In this document: piece by piece, positions 1 to 10,868 of the stretch
Layout: each line of letters starts with the position of its first letter
Position numbering within the stretch: the stretch's first letter is position 1
Assembly (NCBI GenBank): GCA_036365145.1
Contig: JAEOAD010000024.1
Coordinates: forward strand, 7,835,001-7,899,000
Length of the DNA stretch: 64,000 nucleotides
Direction of reading: 5' to 3'
Origin: Orientallactaga sibirica
Taxonomy: Eukaryota; Chordata; Mammalia; Rodentia; Dipodidae
Position numbers and translations under genes: made by a program
Notes under the pieces: generated by a model
Seen by the model: the letters and a program-made list of their open reading frames with translations, nothing else
Told to the model about the DNA's origin: nothing
Databases searched by the model: none

Positions 1-2090
1 GAATTCCAACTGTGCTTCAACAGACTAGTGGTGTGACATCCTTTGGAACGGTTCCTCTCTTGTGACTCTTCCCTAACTAGGTGCGTAATAGTAAAGCTAT
101 CTAGTCCTTCTCAGTAGCAAGCTGCATTCTTTTGCAAGTAGTCAGCTAGAGAAGCCCACAAGTACATAGACTTCTCACCTGCCCTACCTAGACCACTGCT
201 GTGATGCATGACAGTGATGAGAGAGCTTATGGTTTAACTTCTTCCTTAACTTCTCCTAGATTGCATCCCTGTGGGTGTGCCCTTTCTGAGTCCGTGATCC
301 ATCAACCAATCAAGGTCCTTCATATAGGTTTGAATTTGACAGTGGGGCTCATCCTAACTTAAAAAAAGTCCTGATCCAAATTGCCACATGGAATCCTTGG
401 ATTTCCCTCTCCGAACCCCTCTGATCTGGGAATGAGAGCTTCCTTCATCACCTTGGAAGTTTTCCTACTTTATTTATTGTCTCTTCTACTCTCTCTGAAA
501 AGATATCTTTCATAATTTGTCCTTCTTAATATCTACGTTTTTCAATTTTATGTTAATATTAAACCAAAAGAATTTAATACTTGTAAGACATTGGCTTGGG
601 GACTTCAAAGGTCATCCAGAGTCACGAGAGGCATTGTTAGATTCCAACCCCTTAATACTAGAATCAATAGCTGTCTAAAAGGCTATACTGTAAAAAAAAT
701 GTAATTTTACTTCCACAATTCATGTTGTCTTATCATGAATAATAGAATTAATGTATGAAAATTATTGTGCCCCTTGATTTACATCTTGTGGTTTTATGGA
801 CACATCCCAAGGTTTCATAGGTGTAAGAAGAATTAACAAAGACAAGAAGCACAACTCCAGGGTGATTTCCTAGGTCAGATAACAAAATCGACACTTGCTT
901 ATTTTCCACATAGTTTGAATGTAAAGGAAATGCTAGTGATCAGTGCTGGCAGGATTCTTGGTAAAGTGGCATACTTGGTGAACTATACCTGCTGTCAGTT
1001 TTTTTCTTCAAGGTTTTCCTGGCATTGGCTAAGTTTACTAAACGCAGGGATGTTATGTGAGAAGTACTCTGGGAAGAAAAAAGGAATGTGTCATGTTCTA
1101 TCACCCACCTTGCCTTAGAAGATCACTAATAAGTGTCATTTCATTCTTTGTTTACATATGGTTCTTGGCATCTTTAAATGACTTGTTAGCCAGGGCTACA
1201 CTGCCCTATTTTTGGTTTTGCTCCCTTAATTATTCTAACTTTGAAAAATTTAGTTTGCTGTGTTTCCATAAAGAGCACACTCTAGAATATTCCTACAGGA
1301 TATGTAATAAATCTCTGGAGAATATGTTTCTGTCCTAATTGCCAAACAAGAGAATTAGTTCTGTATTCAGACTTATTCATGATGTGCAGTGGTCATGTTC
1401 AAAGACTTTAATATAAGTTAGGCAATCTAAAAGCAGAGCATCTGCTATCATGTTATCTGAAGAGTTTTAAGAAAGACACAACCTTGAACTAAGTAAAGCT
1501 AATATTTTATATTAATCTGCAAAATTAGACAAAAGGATTACATTCCTGGACAGAGGTGAGTGGTCATGTATGTTAATCCCCTTATGCTATGCAGGATGGA
1601 TACTGTGTTCATGGAGGTTAAATAAATAAAAGACACAAAGTTACCCAACCTGCTGATTCCTGCTGGAACCTTAACATGAGTTTTTTTTTTTTCTTTTTTT
1701 TCTTCTTCTTCTTTATTTTCTTTTAGTAAATGAATAAAAACAATAGGTTTTGATAGAAGTAGAAATGCTCTGATTAATTCATATTTTTCTTCATATTATT
1801 ATGATACTATTGCCTTTTTCCAGTTTATTTTGTTACCTTATTCTTATCCACTCCAGATATAATGCAATTGCATTTGAGGTTTGGCAGGCTGCCCTGTTGG
1901 CTTAGCAGAGTTGATAAAAGGTTGCCAAATACCATAGTAGTTCATATTTATTTTCTGTTTTATGACATTTTTCCCCAAACCCACTGTTCTTTTCTTCAGT
2001 AAACTATCAATCAATTCCAGAAAAAAAAATGACTTCTTCAGTGGATTTCCAGATGTGTTTCTAGCTACAGACACAATTTGTGCACATATA

Positions 2091-2092
<2 letters not shown>
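1..2092. other. Unique AT-rich DNA, no gene recognised
   Basis: No repeat family, exon or RNA gene is recognisable. The reading frames here (67 and 93 codons around 0.9-1.3 kb) have no familiar motif and are what AT-rich sequence gives by chance. A T-rich run broken by C lies at about 1681-1720. Confidence 0.6.

Positions 2093-2140
<48 letters not shown>
2093..2140. repeat. (AT)n microsatellite
   Basis: About 24 uninterrupted AT units. The alternating Tyr-Ile frames read through it on both strands are artefacts of the dinucleotide. Confidence 0.97.
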
Positions 2141-2143
<3 letters not shown>

Positions 2144-3538
2144 AAAAGAAACTCTCAAATATTAGATTTGCTTTGTTTGCGTGTGTGAATAGATCTATAC
2201 CTATCTTTACAAATAATATACATATAGACACGTATTTACCAAGTTATGAAGAAAAATACTAAAATGTGCCTTAAAAATTACTTTAAATCACAGGTACATT
2301 TTGTTTTACCTTTTCAATTTTAAGGTTTATTGTCCTACATGATTCAGATTTACCAGCAGTTTGAAACACTAGTATTAAATAAAACTTAGCCCTAAGTACT
2401 ATAAACTAATTTTGACTTACTAGTGGCTTAGAAGATCCTTGAAGTTTATACAAACATCACATACTATAAATGTGTTTCCAAGCCAGTTTACAACATGGAT
2501 TGGTCTATTAGTTACTATTTTACGTCAAGCCTATCTGCTAAACATATTTGACCAGTATAATCACGGGAGTCTGTGATTACCTATGTCAGAGTTGTTAAGG
2601 AAACAAGGAGCAACCCCTCCACTGTACATACAATTCCTATAATCCATGTAAATCTACATTGGCATAATAAAGTAGCTATTGTAAGGATTGGGAGCTCTGT
2701 TTCTGGGTTTGTAGTGAGACTGCTACATATGGATTCTTATGTAATTATTATAAAGTAAGGAACTTCTCTCAAAAAACTACATATAAAATTAGGACAATAA
2801 CATGCATCCCCCATTGTGCTGTATTTTAATGGGACATGCATCTACAAGTTGGGCATAGAATCTAAAGGTAAGCATACATCCATCCATAGAATTTTCAAAT
2901 ACTGAGAACTAATATGTGCATAAAAATTAGTAACAAATGTTACACATTTTAGAAAGGGAAAATAGTACCATTTGTGTTCATTCATGATTAAAATTAATTC
3001 CAATTCTCTTTCATAACATTTTCTCAAAGTATATAAATAACCACATCAGAAAATTATTATAGCAAGCTTTTTATTTGTAATTTACTAATGTAAATATAAA
3101 CTCCACAATTATTCTCATGAATCAAGATTAGTTCTTCACCATATATATGATGGGTGGGTGAGTTTAGAAGTGCAAAACTAGACCATCTACTACAAAATGT
3201 TTCCTAATTAATATAAATATACAAATATACAATAATTATCTGGATTACTTTTTATCATAGTATTAAAAATAATTTCATGATTCTATTATCATTCCCTTCC
3301 TTCACTTAAAATCAAACTGTTTTGAACTGTTGATTTCTAATCCATATTATTTAATTGTTTGAAGTTTAATGGTTAATAAACAACAACCTGGATTAGGCAG
3401 AAATCTTGAACACAATTATCAGATACTTCAAACTGAAAGAGGAGAAAATCACCACACTTTGTTCTGTTGCTTGCTTAAATAAGAATCAGTTTGGTGACAT
3501 GGTGGCTAAGGTCTTGTGCAATCAAAATTCCTATTCAA
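2141..3538. other. Unique AT-rich DNA, nothing recognised
   Basis: AT-rich sequence with short frames only. No splice-bounded coding exon and no interspersed repeat family could be identified. Confidence 0.55.
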
Positions 3539-3712
3539 GCCAGGTGTGCTAGAACATGCCGTTAGTCCCAGAATTCAGGAGGCAGAGATAGGATCACCAT
3601 GAGGTCAAGGCCACCCTGAGAATACAGAGTGAATTCCAGGTCAGCCTGGGCTAGAGTGAGACCCTACCTCAAAAAACCAAAATAAAATTTTAAAAATAAA
3701 AAAAAAAAAAAA
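3539..3712 (+). mobile_element. B1-like SINE (7SL-derived)
   Basis: Forward B1-like monomer. It carries the diagnostic middle (AAGGCCACCCTGAGA), the stretch AATTCCAGGTCAGCCTGGG and the end AGTGAGACCCTACCTC, then an A-rich tail of about 35 bp. The head is diverged (TAGTCCCAG for the usual TAATCCCAG), so the copy is fairly old. Confidence 0.93.
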
Positions 3713-4794
3713 CCTTCTATTTACTTCCATCCTCTAAGTATTTATGATTTTAACTTCTCTGGCTCACACTCCTAGGCTAAAATGGTAATAACTGCTGTTT
3801 TAATGGATTTTAAATAAGATAATGTAATATATAAAGTTTAAAAATACATAGAATGAAAACACTAAATATCAGCAATTATTAATAATATAATTTATATTAT
3901 GCCACAGGCTTGTATCTGGAATCTGAGTGGAAAAGAGGGTAGCACTTAGTTTAAGCTCAAGGGCTCAGAGTCAGTCTGGGAATCATAATAAGACTGTATG
4001 ACTTTAAGAAAACAACACAGTAATTTGTATATAATAATAAAAGATATATACCTACATTATGCCAAAAGATATCTAAAGAAATATCAAGGCAGCAAGTATT
4101 TTGAAGTACCAACAATGATTTTGGTAGAAAATTTCAAACTTAGGTAAAATATATATGTGACAGAAGAATAAGAACTTTGTGGTATTGTCAAATAACACGA
4201 AGAGAAGTAGTTCCGCTTTCTTTTACAGAAAAGGGAACTGCACAAAGATTGAGCAGGCCTATAATCCCTTGGGAAATATAAATATGATTTTTAAATTGCA
4301 TGCTACAATATGAAAACTGAAAATGAACAGAACTTCTTCCAATAGCACCTCTGAGTATTGATTGTCATTCCACACGACATATTTTTTAGCACCTTTGCTT
4401 CAAAAAGAAGGCATCTTGTCTCAAATTTTCCATAACTAATTTTTTGTACTTCAGAAGAAAAACAAAAGTTTATTAATACAGTGCACACATGGATATTATG
4501 AATACTGATTTCAATTATTCTCTCATAACCTCCAGAGTCCTACATTCACCACAGAGGAAAGCACATAGAAAGATGGATGCCTAGTATTTTATAGAAAAGT
4601 TCTAATTGACATAAGGCTCAAACATCATTGTCTTAAAAACTCTGCTAATGAGGCCCCTATAGTACCACATGAAACACCTTCACAAATATCAAGTGTATTA
4701 TTGTCAAGATTTTATAACCATGAGGGAAATAAGTGATAAAGATACTTTGCTGAATACTCTCATTTAGCTTGCTTAATAATGCCATTTTTAAATT
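3713..4794. other. Unique AT-rich DNA, nothing recognised
   Basis: Long AT-rich interval with many short AT runs. I see no repeat family, exon or regulatory motif that I would defend. Confidence 0.55.
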
Positions 4795-5025
4795 ATTAAG
4801 TAGAAAGTTTGTATGGATACTTCAAGTGTTGGTACCATCATTTCCCTCCTCCCTGCCTCCACTCCACTGAGGGGCCCCCTTAGTGGGATTGCTGGTATTC
4901 ACCATGGAGTTTTGAGTTATAAGCTGAGAGAGCAGCCGTCAGTCATTGTTGGTGGGCAATGTCTCTGGATATTTCCTCCCAATCTGTGGCTCTAATATTC
5001 TTTCCATCCCCTCTTATGCAAAATA
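4795..5025 (-). mobile_element. L1 3'-end fragment, reverse strand
   Basis: Reverse complement of the L1 3'-UTR terminus that also occurs forward at 14.5, 19.4, 54.9 and 56.8 kb. Shared pieces include the CCTCCCTGCC run, GTGGGATTGCTGG and the ATTCTTTCCATCCCCTCTT block. The insertion is strongly 5'-truncated, keeping only the last ~230 bp. The small frame read forward across it is not a gene. Confidence 0.82.
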
Positions 5026-5380
5026 TTTTTATTATGCTTAAAGTCTTTCACCAAACTCTAACAGCTGTCGCTCAAAGAGGCCTCTGCTCATGTCAGTTAG
5101 TTCTCTGTTCCATCTTCTCAGCCTTCCTCTTTCAGTCTCTTTCCCACACAAACTTTGTACATCAAAACATCTTCCCAAAATTAGAACGACATCATAAAGC
5201 AGAATAAAATATTTTAAAAATTATTTTCTTATACTTTAATATTCTTTTGTAAGATTTTCCTCTTGCAAAGAATGTTAATAAGATATTTAAAGAGTTTTGT
5301 TAATTGTAAGGAAGGATATGTCGTGATAAAGAAGGTGGGAAAACATAAAATGTGAAAGAGGACAAATATTTCTAAGAGAA
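5026..5380. other. Unique AT-rich spacer
   Basis: Between an L1 3' end and an old B1 copy; nothing recognised. Confidence 0.5.
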
Positions 5381-5516
5381 TGGCTGTGGTGATAGATTCC
5401 TGTAATCTTGGTACTTGGAACTTGAATGTAGGAGAATCAGAGTTTAAAGTCATTGTGGTTTACATAGTGTATTTGAGGTCAGCTTGGGCTATATGAAACA
5501 TCATGTCAAAAAAAAA
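5381..5516 (+). mobile_element. Old B1-like SINE
   Basis: Diverged forward B1-like monomer. The order of blocks is kept (TGGCTGTGGTGATAG, CTGTAATCTTGG, GAGGTCAGCTTGGGCTA, then a poly(A)), but many positions differ, so it predates the crisp copies elsewhere in the window. Confidence 0.7.
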
Positions 5517-5942
5517 TCCAACATTAAAATTTTTGTAAGAATAAAGTGAAAATAAATTAGACCTAAAGAAAAACTGAAACATACCAAAACAACCAAAAAA
5601 ATTCAGTCATCCCTCCAACCAAATCCCATTAGGTCAGACAGAATTCCTGTATTTGTGAGATATGTTATAGACCCTGATGATTCACTATGTCGGACACTCA
5701 AATTAAAATCCTCAGAAGACACTGAGCATGAAATTATTTGCATATAAAATGCATCTGATTTATCCAGGACCAATTCTCTTCTGTTCTGATTTCATTGCCT
5801 GAGGCATTCGTGGAGCCTGGGGGTGTTTTAAATAACACAGGCAAGAAAGAGAACAACTGAGTGTCATTAAAAACAAAACAAAACAAAACAAAAATACCGC
5901 CACTTGACTTGACGTATTGAGTGTGGAAGACAAACAGGTAGG
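5517..5942. other. Unique sequence with an (AAAAC)n patch
   Basis: Unrecognised sequence ending in a short AAAAC repeat near 5870-5893. Confidence 0.5.

Positions 5943-5988
<46 letters not shown>
5943..5988 (+). repeat. Poly(A) tract, 46 A
   Basis: Uninterrupted A run with no recognisable SINE or L1 body directly upstream. The flanks AGGTAGG (left) and AAGGTAGG (right) resemble each other. It could be a retroposition tail or a slippage expansion. Confidence 0.9.
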
Positions 5989-5990
<2 letters not shown>

Positions 5991-6061
5991 AAGGTAGGTG
6001 AGGGCACAATTTATTTAGCTAGAAGGTCAACACTAATTGAGAAAATAATGAAGAATAAGTT

Positions 6062-6540
6062 TACCTTTCTTTTATTTTTCTTTAAAGTAAACCTTATTTT
6101 AACCCAAAAGGCCAAGTGGTAGAACCACTCCCTAGTTCAATGACAATCTTCAGACACCATCTTTGTCCACATCATTCCAATTGCATGGTTTTCCTATGTT
6201 CTGCCAAGTCCCTCTGCCAAAGCTGCATTGGGATAGATCTTCAGAAAGCCAAACTCTTCCTGCTAACAGCCAATCAATGTAATCCTTCACACCCCTAAAT
6301 GCAGATCCTATATTCAGATCTGCTCTTTTTCCTCTTTCCTGACAGCAGTATTGATGAATGGAGTCAGTGATGGTAGTGGACATCGATTTTTCATAAACAC
6401 CTACTCTTACTTGCTCATATGTGAGAAAATCATTATCTTGGTCTGATACATGTGCTATAATGGGACAGCGGTGGTAAGCCCAAGGCGTTCTGAATCTCAG
6501 AACTCCTGAAGCAGTTTCCACAGCAAGAAAATCCTGTAAC
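6062..6540 (-). other. Unidentified 123-codon open frame, not shown to be a gene
   Basis: A reverse frame runs from 6521 down to 6150. It is the longest frame in the window outside microsatellites and transposons. Its translation is compositionally mixed (for example ITDSIHQYCC and DYIDWLLAGR), but I do not recognise a family. On the same strand, AATAAA sequences follow within about 80 bp of the stop. It could be a decayed retrocopy or chance. Nothing shows splice sites or a promoter. Confidence 0.2.
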
Positions 6541-6854
6541 AGGAATGACTAAATACAGAAGAGGCATGTCCTAAAGAAAAGCAAAGTTGTCCTATCAATC
6601 AACACAATACTGAAAGTAGAGATTTTTTTTTTTTTAACCCCACAACTCTCACTGTGATATTGATATTTAAGTGTTTGTTGATAATGTAAGTGGATTATGA
6701 AGGATAGAAGGATGGTTACATGAGAAAAGAACAAGAAAGGAAGGAAAATAGGAAGGAAAAAAAGAGAGGGAAGAAGGAGGGAAACTGGCTATCAACCTCA
6801 AGATAAACATGGAACTATTGTATATAAAAAACCTGTGAAAAAAGAGATATGTTC
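6541..6854. other. Unique sequence with a purine-rich patch
   Basis: No feature apart from an AAGGAA-type purine-rich stretch at about 6722-6785. Confidence 0.5.
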
Positions 6855-7051
6855 AAATAATGTATGGTGTAGCGATTAAGGCACTTGCCTGTGAAGCCAA
6901 AGGACCAAGGTTGGGTTCTCCAGGACCCATGTAAGCCAGATGCTCAAGGTGGATCATGCGTGTGGAGTTTGCAGTGGCCAAAGGCCCTGATTAGCCCATT
7001 CTCTCTTTCTCTGTCTCTTTGTCTCTCTCTCAAATAAAGAAATAATGTATG
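6855..7051 (+). mobile_element. tRNA-type SINE with 12-bp target duplication
   Basis: Forward tRNA-headed SINE. The diverged head GTGTAGCGATTAAGGCACTT is followed by CATGTAAGCCAGATGC, the GTTTGCAGTGGCC block, a CT-rich stretch and the tail CAAATAAAG. The body is 6867-7039. Flanking copies of AAATAATGTATG at 6855-6866 and 7040-7051 are a perfect 12-bp target-site duplication, which fixes both ends. Confidence 0.94.
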
Positions 7052-7308
7052 AGGTGCATGTTGCTCTGTTAGATAGTAAAAAAGTAGTTTGCCTGGTATT
7101 TTATTGTTTGCCAAGTGTAGTAGGCAATTGTTATTATCCATGCTCCACTAACTGACCAATTATCCTTCAACTGTGCTTAGAAAGCTAACAGGGATATATA
7201 CTTGATCACATATAACATTGTAACTTCAGGTTCAAAAATAATCTACACTCCAAACAAGTGGTCTAAATTAAAAATCTGAAGTCAAGTTACAAAACAGTGA
7301 GTATTGCT

Positions 7309-7311
<3 letters not shown>

Positions 7312-7348
<37 letters not shown>
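7312..7348 (+). repeat. Poly(A) tract, 37 A
   Basis: Long A run without a recognisable SINE body upstream. A lysine-rich frame crossing it is an artefact. Confidence 0.9.
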
Positions 7349-7353
<5 letters not shown>

Positions 7354-8287
7354 AAAACAGCAGCAGAAGAGTGGCACAAGGGGTGAGGAAGCTCCCAGCA
7401 GTCAGAGCTCAAGAGTGACTCACAGTCACATTGACTACAGCACTCCTGGAAAGCATGAAAATGTCACCCATTTTTTTAGCTTATCTGCTGTTTATAGGAA
7501 AACAATGGAGAGACCAACATATTTTCCTCTTCTTTAAAAAAAAAAAAACAAACATTAAAATAAAACTATTTGTGGAATCGTATTCTCCAGTTAAATGAGC
7601 TTGTTAAAGAGTATTAAAGAATATTTTCTCAGAGTGAATGTGAAAAGAAAGTACATGGATATCTAAGCTCTAACACTTGCAGTTTATTATGGTTACTTAG
7701 TAGCTTACATTTTCTTTGACTTTAGTAGAAACGAGTTAATGAGTTAACAATGAATAATTTTTATGATAAAAATGCATACTAACATGCCATATCTTACTGT
7801 CGTCAAATACTCTACACCTGAACTATAGCGCCAGTAGCATGTTGCAAAAAATTCTATTTGTTGAATGTTTATGCTCTTACAGCCTTTTTGACATTGTGGC
7901 AGGTCATTATCATCTGTAAATGTGTTGGGTGGGACTTATTTAAAGCTGGACTTGAACACATGAAGATGGACACAGGTTGTATGTAGCTAGTAGAAAATAT
8001 TATACTTTCATAAAAAAATAAATGCCAGCAAATTTGAATCTTTTAGTCACTCATAAATAGAGCAAGCCCAGTTTTATGCATAGAAAAAATAATTCACAGT
8101 ATTATTTCTGGGTATACATAGTCCACTAAGTAAAGTAACTAGCTGTCATCAAATAATCCTAATTTCAATTTTTTAAATGGATGACAAATATTATCTTGGG
8201 CTTATTGTCCTAATGATATGCCATGACTCCGTCATGCAGTATAATTAATTTCCATGTGTTTAGGTTCTTAGAAAAAAGTTTAGTAGG
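7349..8287. other. Unique AT-rich DNA, nothing recognised
   Basis: Short frames only, with a small poly(A) near 7536. No repeat family recognised. Confidence 0.5.
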
Positions 8288-8636
8288 TGTGGTGGTCTGA
8301 ATGTGAATGTATGTCTCCCATAGACTCAGGTGTTTTATTAGGCTTGTAACTTGGGTCTCTAGCTACATGGCTGAAGGAGGTATTTCTTGGGGTGGACCTG
8401 AATTCCAGCCCAGAGTTATAAGGACAGGTGTTGGGCTCTGGAGGGTTTTGTGTTTTCTGGTGGTGCTGGCTGCTTAGTGGTGAGTCACTGATTGGATTTA
8501 TGAATGGAAGCCAACTTCTTCCACCATTCATGGAACTTAACCTGGATCTATCTGTAAGCCTGAACTAAATCCCATTCCTCCAATAAACTGTGTCTGATTG
8601 GATATTCATCCCAGCAAATGGGTGCTGCCTACAACA
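8288..8636 (+). mobile_element. ~350-bp interspersed repeat, copy 1, class uncertain
   Basis: Shares ends and internal blocks, in the same order, with 23998-24352: a start like GGTNTGAATGTATGT, then GTGTTTTATTA, a GGACCTGAATTCCAGCC-type block, and the end CTGTGTCTGATTGGA, TTCATCCCAGCAA and CTACAACA. The two copies therefore belong to one family. The length suggests a non-autonomous DNA transposon or a solo LTR. I cannot see clear terminal inverted repeats, so the class is left open. Confidence 0.7.
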
Positions 8637-9019
8637 GTGTGTCACTAGTCACTGTGACAGCTTGTTCACAAAAAGACAATCTTCCCAGAAATCTTAATTT
8701 TCTCTAGGAAGGGAGTGGAAGGGGTCTGTAAGGAGCCATAGTTAAAAAAGGGCCACTTGCTTCTGACATTTCTGACTTTTGTAAAGTGTCATGAGCTATA
8801 TTTTCCCCTGTAGGTCCAAGGACAATTCCTGTATTTAGCCAAGAAAAAGGCTATTCATTGTGGGGTCCTGTCACCCCTAAGCTGCCTAGCCAGTTTCTCC
8901 TATACTGCTTGGCTTGAAACTTCATATTTACAATAATAATAGAGAAAGTTTTCTCAACTATTGGCTTGCCAAATTCTATCAAGTGGTTAAATCTTATAGG
9001 ACCTACCTACATACACATT
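8637..9019. other. Unique sequence, nothing recognised
   Basis: Unassigned interval between two repeats. Confidence 0.5.
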
Positions 9020-9040
9020 GTTTTCTTTCTTTATTTATTT

Positions 9041-9071
<31 letters not shown>

Positions 9072-9216
9072 GGGAGGCTGACTGCATGAATAGCCAGGGT
9101 CTCTAGCACTGCATGTGCTACCATGAGCATCTGGGTTATGTGGGTTCTATGGAATCAAACCTGGGTTCTTAGCCTTCTCAGACAAGCACCTTAATGCTAA
9201 GCCATCTCTCCAGCCC
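9020..9216 (-). mobile_element. tRNA-type SINE, reverse, with (AG)n
   Basis: Reverse copy. It reads from its AT-rich tail through an (AG)n tract (about 9041-9066, the complement of the CT-rich part) to the tRNA-like head, whose complement ends AAGCCATCTCTCCAGCCC. Confidence 0.92.
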
Positions 9217-9613
9217 GTCTAACCAACTTTTGGATCACATTCTTCCAAAGTAATCAATGAAAATTCACAAACAATTTAATAGACAATTTTGATTGATCTG
9301 TCTTTATTAAGTGAAGGACCTTGGAAGGACTTTCAAAAAGGCTTTGGGTTATAGTAATTATTTACACTGTGGTCCAGTTTAGATATAACTATTTTTAGCA
9401 AATGAAAGATAGAAATATTTTTAATATTAGGAGCTATTCAATTATATAAAACTTTTCTTATAGACTTTGAGGTAGTCCTTAACCATCAGTTAATTAGGAA
9501 CAGTAACAGTCATACCATTTTAAATATATGTTTTGATTTTCCTTCATTATTCAAGTTAAATGTAAGGGCCAGTTAGAAAAGAGAATCTTAAGCACTTTAA
9601 AAATTAAAGGGAA
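9217..9613. other. Unique AT-rich DNA
   Basis: Nothing recognised. Confidence 0.5.
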
Positions 9614-9734
9614 AGCTGGACGAGGTGGCGTATGACTTTAATCCCAGGGAGAGGTAAGAAGATCACTGTGAGTTCAAGGCCACCCTGAGACTACACAGTG
9701 AATTCCAGGTCAGCCTGGGCCAGAGTGAGACCCT

Positions 9735-9778
<44 letters not shown>
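9614..9778 (+). mobile_element. B1-like SINE with 41-A tail
   Basis: Forward B1-like monomer (TTTAATCCCAG, AAGGCCACCCTGAGACTACA, AATTCCAGGTCAGCCTGGG). About 15 bp are missing in the first half, where TCCCAGG joins GAGAGGTAAG. The long pure A tail (9738-9778) suggests a fairly recent insertion. Confidence 0.93.
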
Positions 9779-9782
<4 letters not shown>

Positions 9783-9894
9783 GAGAATGTCTACATGTTA
9801 AAATTCATTCACAAAGTAAGTCAGCAGCACTGACAAGATGCTCAGTGGGTAAAGAGAGCTTATAATCTAGATCCCATATAAATACTAAGAACCA

Positions 9895-10073
9895 GGGCTG
9901 GAGAAATAGCTTAACAATTAAAGCGCTTGCCAGCAAAGCCTATGGATCTAGGTTCAATTTCCTAGTAGCCAGATGGACAAAGTGGCATATGCACTTGGGG
10001 TTTGTTTGCAGTGGCTAGAGGTCCTGGTCTGCCTCCCTTCTCTGCTTGTGAATAAAAAAATAATTATAATAAA
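9895..10073 (+). mobile_element. tRNA-type SINE nested in B3-like element
   Basis: Forward tRNA-headed SINE (GGGCTGGAGAAATAGCTTAA, GTAGCCAGATGGACAAAG, GTTTGCAGTGGCTAGAGG) with an A/T-rich tail. It lies between the two halves of the B3-like element and is therefore younger than it. Confidence 0.88.
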
Positions 10074-10163
10074 GTAGGAATCTTGTTGGGCTTTTGTAAT
10101 CCCAGCATGCTCATAGTGGGATGGGAAGGGGAGGCAGAAGTTTTTGGTGAGCACAGCAAAAAC

Positions 10164-10195
<32 letters not shown>

Positions 10196-10197
10196 AA
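10164..10197 (+). repeat. (AAC)n microsatellite
   Basis: About 11 AAC units at the middle A-rich region of the B3-like element. Read on the reverse strand it gives a poly-valine artefact. Confidence 0.93.
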
Positions 10198-10320
10198 CAC
10201 TAGAGCAAAATGGAGTGTAACCCTGCATCAAATGAGGTAGAAAGACAAAGACTGACCTGGAAGTTATTCTCTGATCTCCAAATGTGCACCTTGGCACAAG
10301 AATGCATGTACTCTCCTACA

Positions 10321-10868
10321 GCACACATACACACAAGACACACACACACATGCAAACACTTACACACACATGTACACATGGACGCTTACACAAACACAAA
10401 CACTCACATACACACAGACACACATACATACACACAGACACTTACATTCACATATATGTGGACACTTACACATAGACATTTAAACACACACACTAACATA
10501 CACACAGACACACATACATACACACAGACACTTACATACACATATATGTGGACACTTACACATAGACATTTAAACACACACACTAACATACACACAGACA
10601 CACATACACACAGACACATACACATATATGTGGACACTTACACACAGACATTTAAACACACACACACTCACATACACATGGAAACTGCACACACATGCGT
10701 ATGAACACTTATACATACACACATATACATGCAGACACTTACAAATATACACATACACACATATATGCAGACACACACACATACATATTCACATACACGT
10801 GGACACTTCCACACGTATACATACAGACACTTAAAGACACACATATACACATGCACACTTACACATAC
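10321..10868. repeat. CA-rich satellite with a 90-bp period
   Basis: About 550 bp of CA-rich sequence grown from a B3-like SINE tail. Three units start with CACACAGACA at 10411, 10501 and 10591. The first two are 90 bp long and nearly identical, and the third has small deletions. Each contains ACATATATGTGGACACTTAC. Because 90 is divisible by 3, a His/Thr-rich frame of 164 codons stays open across it with a 30-residue period. That frame is not a gene. Confidence 0.93.

Larger units (their letters stand above)
9828..10320 (+). mobile_element. B3-like SINE interrupted by another SINE
   Basis: The left part (9828-9894) has the B2-superfamily head (AAGATGCTCAGTGGGTAAA). The right part (10074-10320) has the B3-like body (TTTTGTAATCCCAGCATG, GGGGAGGCAGAAG) and tail (TCTGATCTCCAAATGTGCAC). 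Between them sits a tRNA-type SINE. The element ends in a CA-rich tail that has expanded into the satellite to the right. Confidence 0.72.

Noticed and set aside
10404..10637. Cys/Val-rich reverse frames
   Set aside because: They are the opposite strand of the same CA-rich satellite.
10411..10674. Regular tandem repeats that might suggest a CRISPR array
   Set aside because: There are no unique spacers of constant size. Units are contiguous and low in complexity, and the genome is mammalian.
10210..10704. 164-codon forward frame, the longest in the window
   Set aside because: It is His/Thr-rich because it reads CA-rich satellite, and it stays open only because the 90-bp period is a multiple of three.
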